DNA of 64,000 bases, from assembly GCA_016713175.1 (NCBI GenBank), contig JADJPQ010000001.1, positions 1-64,000 of the forward strand, read 5' to 3'. This document shows positions 33,436 to 41,811 of the stretch, piece after piece (position 1 is the first letter of the stretch; each line of letters starts with the position of its first letter). The DNA comes from Planctomycetota bacterium. Its GTDB lineage: Bacteria; Planctomycetota; UBA1135; UBA2386. A model generated the notes under the pieces. The model worked only from the letters and a program-made list of their open reading frames with translations. It was not told the DNA's origin and ran no database searches. The translations under genes and the position numbers were made by a program.

Positions 33436-35675
33436 CGGACCTGCTCCTCGCACAACGCCAGCGCGGCGCGTTCGATGTCGTCTTGCTGCACCAGCACCAG
33501 ATTGGCGGCGGCGGCGAGCGGCACGTAACTGTCGGTTGCGGCGATGCGCTTGAATCGGCAGTGCTCGAGCGTCGGATCCTGGCACAGATCGGCGAGCAGC
33601 AGCGGGCTCGGGCCACCATGGGTGTGGCGGCACTCGTCGACGACCAGCACGCGGCCGGTGGCGTGGGCATGGGCGCGAACCTGCGCGTACGGCAACGGCG
33701 CGAGCCACCGCAGGTCGAACACGCGTGCCCGGATGCCCTGTTCGCGCAGCCGCTTCTGGGCGCGCAGCGACAGCCACAGGCCATTGCCATAGGTGACGAT
33801 CAGCAGTTCGTCGTCGTCACCGGCGTCGTAGATGCGGCCTTCGCCGAGTGGCAGCAGTTCTTCCGGTGGCGGATAGGTCGATTGCCACAGCCCGTCGTTG
33901 GCGGCGTGCAGGTCCTTCTGCATGTAGAGCGCGATCGGCTCGAGGAACAAGCAGACCTTGCCGTGCTGCGCCGCACACGCGGTCATCGTCCGCAGCATCG
34001 TCACCGCTTCGTCGGCGCGGGTCGGCACGCCGATCACCAGGCCCGGGATGTCGAGCAGCGCGCCGATCGAGTTGTCGTTGTGGAAGTGACCGCCGAAACC
34101 CTTCTGGTAGGCCAGGCCGGCGACGCGCACGACCATCGGATTGGCACAGCGACCATTGCTGAAGAACTGCAGCGACGCCGCCTCGCCGCGGATCTGATCC
34201 AACGCGTTGTGGATGTAGGCGAGATACTGGATCTCCGGGAACGGCAGGCAGCCGGCCTGCGCCATGCCCTGCGCCAAGCCGAGAATCGTCGTCTCGTCGA
34301 GGATCGTATTGAACACGCGCCCCGGACCGAACGTCGCCTGCAGACCGGTGGTGGCGTGATAGACGCCGCCTTTCCGGGCGACGTCTTCGCCGAACAGGAA
34401 CGCATTCGGCAGCGCAAGGAACAGATCGGTCAGCGCCTGCGGGATCCGGAACGCCAGATGCCGCGGCCGCGAGTCGTCTTCGGGCAGCTTGCCATCGAAC
34501 GCGCGCAGTCGCTGTTCGCGCGTGGCGACGATCGGCCGCAGGTCGCCGGTCCTGGGCAGTTGCAGCGGGGTCGTGATCGCGGCGACGGTGGTCAGTTTCG
34601 GCCGGTTCGAGGCCTCGGCGGCGGCGCGGCGCAGCCGTTCGTCGGTGTCCTGGTAGATCGCCAGGATCTGGTCACGGGTCAGGGCGCCGGTGCGGAGCAG
34701 CAGATCGACGAAGCCGAGCAGCGGGTCACGCGCCTCGTTGGCTTCGATCTCGTCGAGCGACTTGTAGTTGGCCTCGACGTCACTGCCGGCATGCCCCATC
34801 AGCCGCACGGTCGTCAGGTGGAAGAACACCGGCCTGCGCCTGCTGCGCGCGAAGTCGATCGCCGCCAGAGCCGTTGCCCACACGCCGGGATAGTCCTGGC
34901 TGTCGCAGGCGAAGTACTCGATGCCGCAACGTTCGCGCATCATTCTGGCGACGAACCCATCGGGCGTCTTCACCGAGATGCCGATGCCGTTGTCCTCGCA
35001 GACGAACAGGATCGGGCACGGCTGATGGTGCAGCATCGCCGCGCCGGCGGCGTGGAAGCCGGCCTGCGCGGTGGCGTGATTCATCGACGCATCGCCGAAG
35101 CTGCAGTAGACGACGCTGTCGTGCGGCACGGGCGCCGACAGACCGAGCCGTTCCATCCGCGACAATGCCATCGCGTAGCCGACCGCCTTGGGCAGGTGGC
35201 TGGCGATCGTGCTGGTCTGTGGCGGCACGAACGTCGTGTGACTGCCGAGCACCTTGTGGCGACCGCCGCTGACCGGATCTTCGGCGCTGGCGCAGAACGA
35301 CAGCATGGCGTCGAAGAACGGCGTCTCGCCGCGACCCTTGCGCAACCTTGCCGCCATGAACGCGCCGCTGCGGTAGTGCAGGAATGCGGTATCGGTGGTG
35401 CGCAGCAGGGCGCCGAGGATCGCGTTCGCTTCGTGGCCGCTGCTGCCGATCGTGTAGTAGCTGAGACCCTTGTCCTTCATCTCGCGCGACAGCAGGTCCT
35501 GCAGGCGCGATTGGATCGCCGATTCGAAGATCGCCACGGCCTGACGGCGCGTCATCGGCGAGTGCTCTGCGATCGGCTCGTCATGGCCGCCGGTGGCGGC
35601 CGGGTCGGGGCCGGGGTGGCCGCGCAGCAGATTGAGCAGGCGGTCGGTGACGGGGCCTTCGCGGCGTAGGGACAT
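33432..35675 (-). CDS. Fused E1 alpha/beta 2-oxoacid dehydrogenase (TPP-dependent)
   Basis: 747 residues joining the two E1 subunits. The alpha half (about 50-360) has SSGHEANAILGALLRT, YRSGAF, the TPP-binding GDASMNHATAQAGFHAA and TVRLMGHAGSD. The beta half (about 400-747) has FLFGEDVARKGGVYHATTGL, FNTILDETTILGLAQGMA and a transketolase C-terminal domain (ARVFDLRWLAPLPYAQV). This matches branched-chain 2-oxoacid dehydrogenase fusions, which decarboxylate 2-oxoacids and pass acyl groups to a lipoyl E2. No E2 or E3 gene is adjacent; the coupled partner is an acyltransferase, so the product may be channelled into acyl-ACP chemistry. Confidence 0.85.
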   Translation of the reverse strand: MSLRREGPVTDRLLNLLRGHPGPDPAATGGHDEPIAEHSPMTRRQAVAIFESAIQSRLQDLLSREMKDKGLSYYTIGSSGHEANAILGALLRTTDTAFLHYRSGAFMAARLRKGRGETPFFDAMLSFCASAEDPVSGGRHKVLGSHTTFVPPQTSTIASHLPKAVGYAMALSRMERLGLSAPVPHDSVVYCSFGDASMNHATAQAGFHAAGAAMLHHQPCPILFVCEDNGIGISVKTPDGFVARMMRERCGIEYFACDSQDYPGVWATALAAIDFARSRRRPVFFHLTTVRLMGHAGSDVEANYKSLDEIEANEARDPLLGFVDLLLRTGALTRDQILAIYQDTDERLRRAAAEASNRPKLTTVAAITTPLQLPRTGDLRPIVATREQRLRAFDGKLPEDDSRPRHLAFRIPQALTDLFLALPNAFLFGEDVARKGGVYHATTGLQATFGPGRVFNTILDETTILGLAQGMAQAGCLPFPEIQYLAYIHNALDQIRGEAASLQFFSNGRCANPMVVRVAGLAYQKGFGGHFHNDNSIGALLDIPGLVIGVPTRADEAVTMLRTMTACAAQHGKVCLFLEPIALYMQKDLHAANDGLWQSTYPPPEELLPLGEGRIYDAGDDDELLIVTYGNGLWLSLRAQKRLREQGIRARVFDLRWLAPLPYAQVRAHAHATGRVLVVDECRHTHGGPSPLLLADLCQDPTLEHCRFKRIAATDSYVPLAAAANLVLVQQDDIERAALALCEEQVR

Positions 35676-35861
35676 GCGGGCGGGGTTGGAGGGGCGAGGA
35701 TTCTACGGTCCGTTCGGTCGCGCACGATCGGGCACTGCGCGCTTTCGGTGGGCCGTGGCGAACGGAAATCGGGCTTGCTCTGTCCGATCTTGCGGGCTTC
35801 GCGGCCATGCCTTGGTGGCGGCGGGTTCCCCACCCCCGCCACTTCAACCAAGAGGCATGAC

Positions 35862-37025
35862 ATGGTTCCGTTCCGTTCGACGTGGTCCGCCAAGGCGGGC
35901 CTTTCTCTGCTCGCCGCCGTGATCGGCGCGCCGTCCGCGTCTGCGCAGTTCTCCACCTATGGCGTCGGCTGCGGTGCTGCCATCACCAACGAGGCCGCAA
36001 CGTTGCCGTTCCTCGGCATGCGCTACCGCCTGCGGTCGGCCGGCCATGCGCCGGGGTCGCTGGCGATTGCGATCCTCGGTTTCCAGCAGATCGCCTTTCC
36101 GCTGCCCTTCGGACCTGGCTGTTTCCTGCTGGCACGTCCCGATGCGACTGTTGCGTTGCCCGTCGGCGGCGGTGGCGATGTCGAACTGGCGCTCGACGTG
36201 CCGGTCATCCCCTCGCTGATTGGCCTGACCGTGTTCGATCAGTGGCTGGGTCTCGACCCGAACGGCGCCATCAGCATGTCGGTCGGCGGCATGGCGACCG
36301 TCGACAATCCACAACTCGGCATCTCGGCGGTGGCGCCGGCAGTACTGTCGATCGGCACGGTCGTCACCGTCACCGCGCACAACCTCGGCACGACGCGGCC
36401 ACAGGATCTGTGCATGGGCGTGATGGCGTTCAACCCGGCGCATGGCCGTGGTCTGATCCGGGTGACGTCGATCGTGCCGGCGGGTTTCGGCGACACCGTG
36501 ACGGGCGTCGTGCAGACGCTGCCGCGCGATGCTGCTGGCCAGCCGGTTCAGGGTGTGGTCGCGATCATGCGTGGCGATGGCAATGAACTGCCGCCCATCG
36601 CTGGACTCGGCGGTGGCTGGGGCTGGATCGGGCCGGACCTGCCAGAGGCTGGTGGTGCCAACCATCACTCCGTGCAGGGGACACCGGATCCGCGGACGCG
36701 ACTGACCTTCGCGGTCGACAGCGGCGATGTCGTGCTGGAGGTTCCTGTCGCCAGCTACTCGGGCAGCGCCACGACGGACGTGCACTGGAATGCCGGTGGC
36801 AAGCACTTCGACTCGTTCCTGCCGGCTGAGCCGATCAGCGGCACGATGAACGAGACGCAGCTGCGCGATTCGGTGCTGCTGCCGTCGATCCAGGCGAAGT
36901 ACAACCTGCTCTATCCGGGACTCCTGCAGATCACCGCGACGACGGTGAACGGCAATCCCGGGGTGCGCATCCACATGGTCAGCGGTGCTGCCGTCAGCGG
37001 TGTCGGCGGCAGCGTCTGGATCTGA
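35862..37025 (+). CDS. Secreted protein with planctomycete surface-type modules
   Basis: 387 residues with a signal peptide ending APSASAQ. The mature start STYGVGCGAAITNEA carries the GxGC motif found in other secreted proteins of this window, followed by a hydrophobic beta-region (LRSAGHAPGSLAIAIL, FPLPFGPGCFLLARPDATVA). The second half contains Gly-rich loops (LGGGWGWIGPDLPEAGG) and VSGAAVSGVGGSVWI at the end. No enzymatic motif. The ATG at 35862 has an AGAGG element upstream. A strong hairpin follows the stop. Confidence 0.65.
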   Translation: MVPFRSTWSAKAGLSLLAAVIGAPSASAQFSTYGVGCGAAITNEAATLPFLGMRYRLRSAGHAPGSLAIAILGFQQIAFPLPFGPGCFLLARPDATVALPVGGGGDVELALDVPVIPSLIGLTVFDQWLGLDPNGAISMSVGGMATVDNPQLGISAVAPAVLSIGTVVTVTAHNLGTTRPQDLCMGVMAFNPAHGRGLIRVTSIVPAGFGDTVTGVVQTLPRDAAGQPVQGVVAIMRGDGNELPPIAGLGGGWGWIGPDLPEAGGANHHSVQGTPDPRTRLTFAVDSGDVVLEVPVASYSGSATTDVHWNAGGKHFDSFLPAEPISGTMNETQLRDSVLLPSIQAKYNLLYPGLLQITATTVNGNPGVRIHMVSGAAVSGVGGSVWI

Positions 37026-37036
37026 TCGCCAGCCTG

Positions 37037-37068
37037 CCCCACCGCGCCGCTGCCGTGGCGCGGTGGGG
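37037..37068. terminator. Bidirectional hairpin between convergent genes
   Basis: CCCCACCGCGCC (37037-37048) and GGCGCGGTGGGG (37057-37068) form a perfect 12-bp stem with an 8-base loop, placed between two convergent genes. There is no T-run, but position and strength fit a transcription end for both. Confidence 0.7.
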
Positions 37069-37080
37069 TCGAGCACACCG

Positions 37081-37980
37081 CTACTGCACGACGAAGTCGA
37101 TGGCGTTGGCGAAGTCGATGCTGGTGCCGACGATGGCAGCCTGGGTCGACAACGGCAGGCCGAACAACACCGGGTTCTGCGGCACCGACAGGCCGAGGAA
37201 CGCCACACCGGTCGCCGAGGTCACCTGGGCGAACGTCTCGGTGCCCGCCGGGTTGAGCCAGAAGTTGCAGCCGAACAGCGGCATCGGCGTCGGCAGCGTC
37301 GGGCCGACCGCGAGGCCGTACAGCGCCAGCGTGTTCGGGGCGCAATCGACCAGATCGAGGCCTTCGTTGCTCCCTAGCGAGAACAGGCCGCTGGCGACCA
37401 GGCGCGGGATCAGCGCCGTCGACGAGCAGCCCGTTCCCACTGGCACGACGCTCGTCAGCGACAGCGACGTCAGGCGCTGGTGGTACTGGGCGACATCGAC
37501 ACCAGCGGGAATCGTCAGGGTTGCCGGCACCGGATTGGTCAGCGTGTGCGCGCGCTGCCACGTACCGAACGACACCGGCGCGTTGGTGGTTGCCGTCTGA
37601 TAGTGGTAGGTCAGCGAACCCGGCCACGACACGCCCAGCGCGTAGTGATTGCCAGCGACCAGCGGCAACGCGATCGGGCCGGTCGAGTACCACTGGGCCA
37701 GACCGGTGCCGGTGACCGGCACCGACTGCGACCACTCCAGCGTGGCCACGCCGCTGCGCGAATGGTGGCGGTACGCATAGAACGTCAGGGTTTCGGCAGC
37801 GGGGATCGACAGCCACCACTCGAACTCGGTCAGCAGCACCGTCGAGTCGACGCGATACAGGCTGGCCTTGCTGGAGTTGGTCCGGGTCGCGGCGGTCGTC
37901 GTGCCGCCGACCGTGTCGATGATCTGTGCCTGCAACGTGGTGGCGATCGCGAAGGTCGCAAAGACAAAACGCAAGAACAT
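37081..37980 (-). CDS. Secreted surface-type protein
   Basis: 299 residues with a signal peptide (FLRFVFATFAIATTLQAQ). The first half is a beta-sandwich-like region (LTEFEWWLSIPAAETLTFYA, HYALGVSWPGSLTYHY). The second half has the GxGC motif (VPVGTGCSSTALIP), a GCNFWLNP element and the ending AFLGLSVPQNPVLFGLPLS, shared in pattern with neighbouring secreted proteins. Function unknown. The ATG at 37980 is well supported by a canonical ribosome-binding site four bases upstream. Confidence 0.7.
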   Translation of the reverse strand: MFLRFVFATFAIATTLQAQIIDTVGGTTTAATRTNSSKASLYRVDSTVLLTEFEWWLSIPAAETLTFYAYRHHSRSGVATLEWSQSVPVTGTGLAQWYSTGPIALPLVAGNHYALGVSWPGSLTYHYQTATTNAPVSFGTWQRAHTLTNPVPATLTIPAGVDVAQYHQRLTSLSLTSVVPVGTGCSSTALIPRLVASGLFSLGSNEGLDLVDCAPNTLALYGLAVGPTLPTPMPLFGCNFWLNPAGTETFAQVTSATGVAFLGLSVPQNPVLFGLPLSTQAAIVGTSIDFANAIDFVVQ

Positions 37981-37984
37981 GGAG

Positions 37985-37990
37985 CCTCCT
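37985..37990 (-). promoter_or_regulatory. Strong Shine-Dalgarno AGGAGG
   Basis: AGGAGG lies four bases before the ATG at 37980 on the minus strand. Most genes here have weak or no Shine-Dalgarno sequence, so this one stands out, fixes the start and suggests high expression. Confidence 0.7.
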
Positions 37991-38093
37991 GGTTGGTGGA
38001 CGGGGGGCACGGAGACTACTTCGCCGTGAGAAGGTTCGCACCGGGGGGTGGACGGCTTGCGGCAAGATTGCGGAAGGGATACCAACCCGGGGC

Positions 38094-39395
38094 ATGGGCA
38101 CCGTCGTTGGCCTGTTCGGCGTCGCTCTGGCGCTTGCGGCCGGACCGCAGGATCCGCTGGTCAAGGCGACGGCCGAGCTGCGCCGCGTCGTCGCGCTGCC
38201 AGATGCCAAGGCGCGCGCGGCCGCGGTGCCGGCGTTGGCCCGTGGTGGCCTGACGCCGGCCCAGTGGCTTGCGGTTCTCGGCAGTGCGGATGGTTACGCC
38301 GCACGCGACGCGGGCCCGTCGGAACAGAAGATCGACCTGGGCGTGACCGGCGAGGCCGGTCCGACGTTCGTGTATCTGTACACGCCGCCGAAGTACGACC
38401 CGGGCAAACCGGCACCGCTGTTGTTGTGGTGTCATGGCGCGGGTGGCTCGGGCGCGCAGGAGCATCAGCGGTGGCAGACGTTCGCCGACCAGCTCGGCAT
38501 GTTCGTGCTGGCCCTGACCGACTCGTCGCTGCAGGGCTACACGTTTGCGCAGAAGGAACGCGACGTGCAGCTCGCGGCGCTGCGTTGGGCCAGGCAGCAG
38601 GTCCATGTCGACGACAACGCGATCTTCGTCGGCGGCATCTCCCGCGGCGGCCATCAGACCTGGGATCTGGTGCTGCGGCATCCAGACCTCTGGGCCGGCG
38701 CGATCCCGTGCATCGGCGGGCCACGCCTGCAGAATGGTGCTGGCAACAACCTGCGTTTTCTCGAGAACGTCGTGCAGCTGCCGATCCGCGACCTGCAGGG
38801 CATGCAGGACGACCCGCTGCTGATCTTCAACTTGAAGCTCGCGTTCGGCGAACTGACGAAGCTGAAGGCCGCCGATGCGCAACTGGTCGAGTTCGCCGAT
38901 CGCGGTCATGACTTCGATCTGACGGCCGTCGACTGGGCGCCGTTCTTCGGCAAACGGCGGCGGCCGGTGCCCGAACGGGTGGTGCGGCGGGCCGTCGTCG
39001 GCGGCGAGATGCGTGCTTTGTGGGTGGAGATCCTGACCGTCGATCCGGCCTGCGTGGTCGAACCGAAGATCGCCGTCGATCCGGCGCGCTGGAACAAGCT
39101 CGACGACGCCGGTCAGCGGCGCTTCCTGCACGAAAAGATCACCGAGAAGACCGCGCGACTCGAGGTGACGATGACCGCGCCGGGGCGGTTCGTTGCCAAG
39201 GGCACCGGCATCCGGAAGTTCCGGTTGCTGCTGACGGCGGCGATGGTCGGCGCTGACGGCACGGTCGAAGTGCAGTGGGCGGGCAAGGCGGTGCGCAAGA
39301 AGGTGGCCCCGGATGCGACCGTGCTGCTGCGCGACTTCGTCGAACGACTGGACCGGTCGTTCCTGCCGGTGCACGAGCTCCTCGTCGGCGGCTGA
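38094..39395 (+). CDS. Alpha/beta hydrolase, probably exported
   Basis: 433 residues with a hydrophobic N-terminus (GTVVGLFGVALALAAGP). The hydrolase core has the oxyanion strand APLLLWCHGAGGSGAQEH, the nucleophile elbow FVGGISRGGHQTW (Ser in GISRG), and a His in EFADRGHDFDL. This matches esterase/peptidase-like hydrolases of the PHB-depolymerase or dienelactone-hydrolase type. The C-terminal 120 residues form a further beta-domain (ARLEVTMTAPGRFVAKGTGI). The substrate is unknown. It is monocistronic, convergent with the propeller gene. Confidence 0.75.
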   Translation: MGTVVGLFGVALALAAGPQDPLVKATAELRRVVALPDAKARAAAVPALARGGLTPAQWLAVLGSADGYAARDAGPSEQKIDLGVTGEAGPTFVYLYTPPKYDPGKPAPLLLWCHGAGGSGAQEHQRWQTFADQLGMFVLALTDSSLQGYTFAQKERDVQLAALRWARQQVHVDDNAIFVGGISRGGHQTWDLVLRHPDLWAGAIPCIGGPRLQNGAGNNLRFLENVVQLPIRDLQGMQDDPLLIFNLKLAFGELTKLKAADAQLVEFADRGHDFDLTAVDWAPFFGKRRRPVPERVVRRAVVGGEMRALWVEILTVDPACVVEPKIAVDPARWNKLDDAGQRRFLHEKITEKTARLEVTMTAPGRFVAKGTGIRKFRLLLTAAMVGADGTVEVQWAGKAVRKKVAPDATVLLRDFVERLDRSFLPVHELLVGG

Positions 39396-39422
39396 GCCGC
39401 GCGACGAGGCGAGTTGCCGGCG

Positions 39423-40856
39423 TCAGAAGTTGCCGAACGTGACGCTGATGCCGTTGCTGGACGAGACGTTGCCGAAGGCGTCGAACGACGCGACCTGGTG
39501 GAACAGCGTCGCGCCGATCAGCAGCGGGTCGTTCGGCACGGCGAAGCCCACGACGAGGCTGCCCGCCGCGACCGGCGCGATCGCGTCGAGCAGATCGGTG
39601 GAGGCATACAGGTTGCAGCCAGGCAGACCGCCGGCGATCACCGACGCGAGCGGGATGCCGGCCGGGATCTGGGTCAGGCCACGGATCTGGATCGCGAAGC
39701 CGGCGGACATGCCGGTGGCGAGCGCGGTGTAGGTGTCGCCGATCAGCGGGTTGCTGGTGGGAGCCAGGCGCGTGCTGGTGCCGGTCGCGGTGCTGCAGCC
39801 AAAGCCATAGATGGTCGCGGCGCCAGGAATCGACGGCCCGAACGCGCCGATGCGGAGTTGCGAAGTGCCGTTGACCGTGGTGAACAGGCCACCGGCGGCG
39901 AGCTGGCCACCCGGCAGGTAGGCCAGCGTCCGGACTTCGGCGTTCATGTTGGCCAGCGAGGTCCAGGTCGTCCCGTTCAGGCGGGCGACCGACGTGTTGG
40001 TCAAGGTGGCGATGCGCGTGAAGGCACCGCTGACCACGACGGCGCCGTTCGGGAGCAACGCCATGTCGCTGACCTGGCCGTTGATGCCGCCAGCGAGTCG
40101 GGTCCAGGTGGTGCCATTGGTCTGGTGGATCTCCCACCGCTGCGGCGAGGTCAATCGGTGCGACGTCACCACATCGCCGTTCGGCAGCGCTTGGATGGCC
40201 TCGACGAAACCACCGGGATTGCCGGCCTGCGCGAACGGCGCCCACACGCCGGTGGCCGGGGTGAAGGTCGCCAGCCGCACCTGCGCGCCGCCGACGACGA
40301 ACAGGCCCGAGGCCAGCAGGTTGCCGTTGGGCAGGATCGCGAAGTCGAGCACCGTGCCGCTGACCGGCGCGCCGAGCGGCACCCACGCCGTGCCGTTCCA
40401 CGTCATCACGGCCGACGGGGTCGTCGGGAACGAGAAGATGCCGCCGGCGACCAGAGCGCCGCCCGGCAATTCGATCAGCGCTTGCGGTCCGGACGGCAAC
40501 GTGCCGTTCGCGACCCAGGCGGCGCCGTTCCAGAGGAAGACGTTGGTGCCGACGACGGCCAGGTAGTTGCCGTTCGCGAGCGCGATCACCTGATTGATGC
40601 CGCCCGCCAGGCCGGCACCCATCGGCACCCAGCTGGCGCCGTTCCATTGGGCGATGTTGGTGGCGGCGACGCCACTGATGCTGGTGAACACACCGGCCGC
40701 GACCATGTTGCCGGTGTTGATGCCGGCGATCATGTTGACCTGGCCGTTGGCGCCGGTGCCGTAGGCATTGGGAATCCAGGACTGCGCGGTGAGACCGGAC
40801 AGTGTGGCGAGGACGCAGGTGAGGAAGGTGCGAGTGGACGTAAGGAGGAGACTCAT
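39423..40856 (-). CDS. Secreted beta-propeller-like protein with shared C-terminal module
   Basis: 477 residues with a signal peptide (ends about ALTAQS). Five or six repeats of about 45-50 residues carry a WNGxxWVPMG element, for example IAQWNGASWVPMGAGLAGG and VMTWNGTAWVPLGAPVSG, each followed by a LPNGxLLASGxF strand. This is a propeller of the delta-60/kelch-like kind. The last 130 residues form the module seen elsewhere here (ATIYGFGCSTATGTS, later VPNDPLLIGATLFHQ). No catalytic motif. Probably a surface adhesin or scaffold. Confidence 0.75.
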   Translation of the reverse strand: MSLLLTSTRTFLTCVLATLSGLTAQSWIPNAYGTGANGQVNMIAGINTGNMVAAGVFTSISGVAATNIAQWNGASWVPMGAGLAGGINQVIALANGNYLAVVGTNVFLWNGAAWVANGTLPSGPQALIELPGGALVAGGIFSFPTTPSAVMTWNGTAWVPLGAPVSGTVLDFAILPNGNLLASGLFVVGGAQVRLATFTPATGVWAPFAQAGNPGGFVEAIQALPNGDVVTSHRLTSPQRWEIHQTNGTTWTRLAGGINGQVSDMALLPNGAVVVSGAFTRIATLTNTSVARLNGTTWTSLANMNAEVRTLAYLPGGQLAAGGLFTTVNGTSQLRIGAFGPSIPGAATIYGFGCSTATGTSTRLAPTSNPLIGDTYTALATGMSAGFAIQIRGLTQIPAGIPLASVIAGGLPGCNLYASTDLLDAIAPVAAGSLVVGFAVPNDPLLIGATLFHQVASFDAFGNVSSSNGISVTFGNF

Positions 40857-40986
40857 GGCTCTTGGTACGGCAGGGGGCCGCGGACGACCGCGGCTGCACC
40901 TTGGCGTCGTCGCTGGTCTTGGGAGTTCTCGCCTCCGCGTCGAAAGCGCTTGCACTGCCCGTCTCGTCGGGTAACCAGGAACCGCC

Positions 40987-41775
40987 ATGCAGACCAGCCT
41001 GCACCCGCTGCGCCGCCTCCGCGATCTCGGCGGCGGCTCCCTCGCCGTCGAAGTCGACGGGCCGATTCCGGCCACTCTGCCCGGGCAGTTCTTCATGCTC
41101 CGCACCGGCGAACGTTGGCCGGTGCTGCTGCCGCGACCGTTCTCGCTGTACGACCGCGCCGATGATGGATCGTGGGGCAGTTTCCTGATCAAGGCGATCG
41201 GGCCCGGCACTCGGGCGCTGGCCGATACGCAACCAGGCGAGAAGATCTGGCTGACGGGGCCTTTGGGCCGCCCGTTCCCGCCGGAAGAACGCGATCCGAT
41301 CTGTGTCGCCGGCGGTGTCGGTCTGGCGCCGTTCCTGCTGCTGGCGCGCCAACGCCACCGGCAGCGACAACGCACCCGGTTGCTGTTCGGCGGGCGCTCG
41401 CGCGCAGCGTTGGCCGGCATCGACGACTTCGCCGGCATCGCCGAGGTGCACGCGTCGACCGACGACGGCAGTCACGGGTTCCGCGGCATGGTCACCGCGC
41501 TGCTGCTCGATCTGCTCGGCAAGGGGACCGTCCGGGCCGGTGAGTCGGTGTTCTGCTGCGGGCCCGATCCGATGATGGTCGCGGTGGCCAAGGTCTGCGA
41601 ACAGCACGGTCTGCGCTGCTTCCTGAGCCTCGAGACCTACATGGCGTGCGGCTACGGCGTCTGCAACGGTTGCACCGTCAAGGTGCAGGGGCCGCGCTTC
41701 CACGGCTGGCCCTACAGCAAGACCTGCACCGAAGGGCCGGTCTACGAGGCCTGCGAGCTGGTGCACGATCACTGA
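40987..41775 (+). CDS. pyrK: Dihydroorotate dehydrogenase electron-transfer subunit-like protein
   Basis: 262 residues of the ferredoxin-NADP reductase family, PyrK branch. FAD-binding RPFSLYD (after VLLPRP), GPLGRPFPPEE, the NAD-site start VAGGVGLAPFLLLA, and VFCCGPDPMMVAVAKVCEQ are in order. The C-terminal 2Fe-2S motif is complete: CGYGVCNGCTV, then a later Cys in YSKTCTEGP. PyrK passes electrons from the PyrD flavin to NAD+. No pyrD lies next to it, so the partner is elsewhere or different. It is divergent from the propeller gene. Confidence 0.82.
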   Translation: MQTSLHPLRRLRDLGGGSLAVEVDGPIPATLPGQFFMLRTGERWPVLLPRPFSLYDRADDGSWGSFLIKAIGPGTRALADTQPGEKIWLTGPLGRPFPPEERDPICVAGGVGLAPFLLLARQRHRQRQRTRLLFGGRSRAALAGIDDFAGIAEVHASTDDGSHGFRGMVTALLLDLLGKGTVRAGESVFCCGPDPMMVAVAKVCEQHGLRCFLSLETYMACGYGVCNGCTVKVQGPRFHGWPYSKTCTEGPVYEACELVHDH

Positions 41776-41811
41776 GGGTGCGGCGAAGGCAGGCGCGCCG
41801 CGCCGGTGCGA

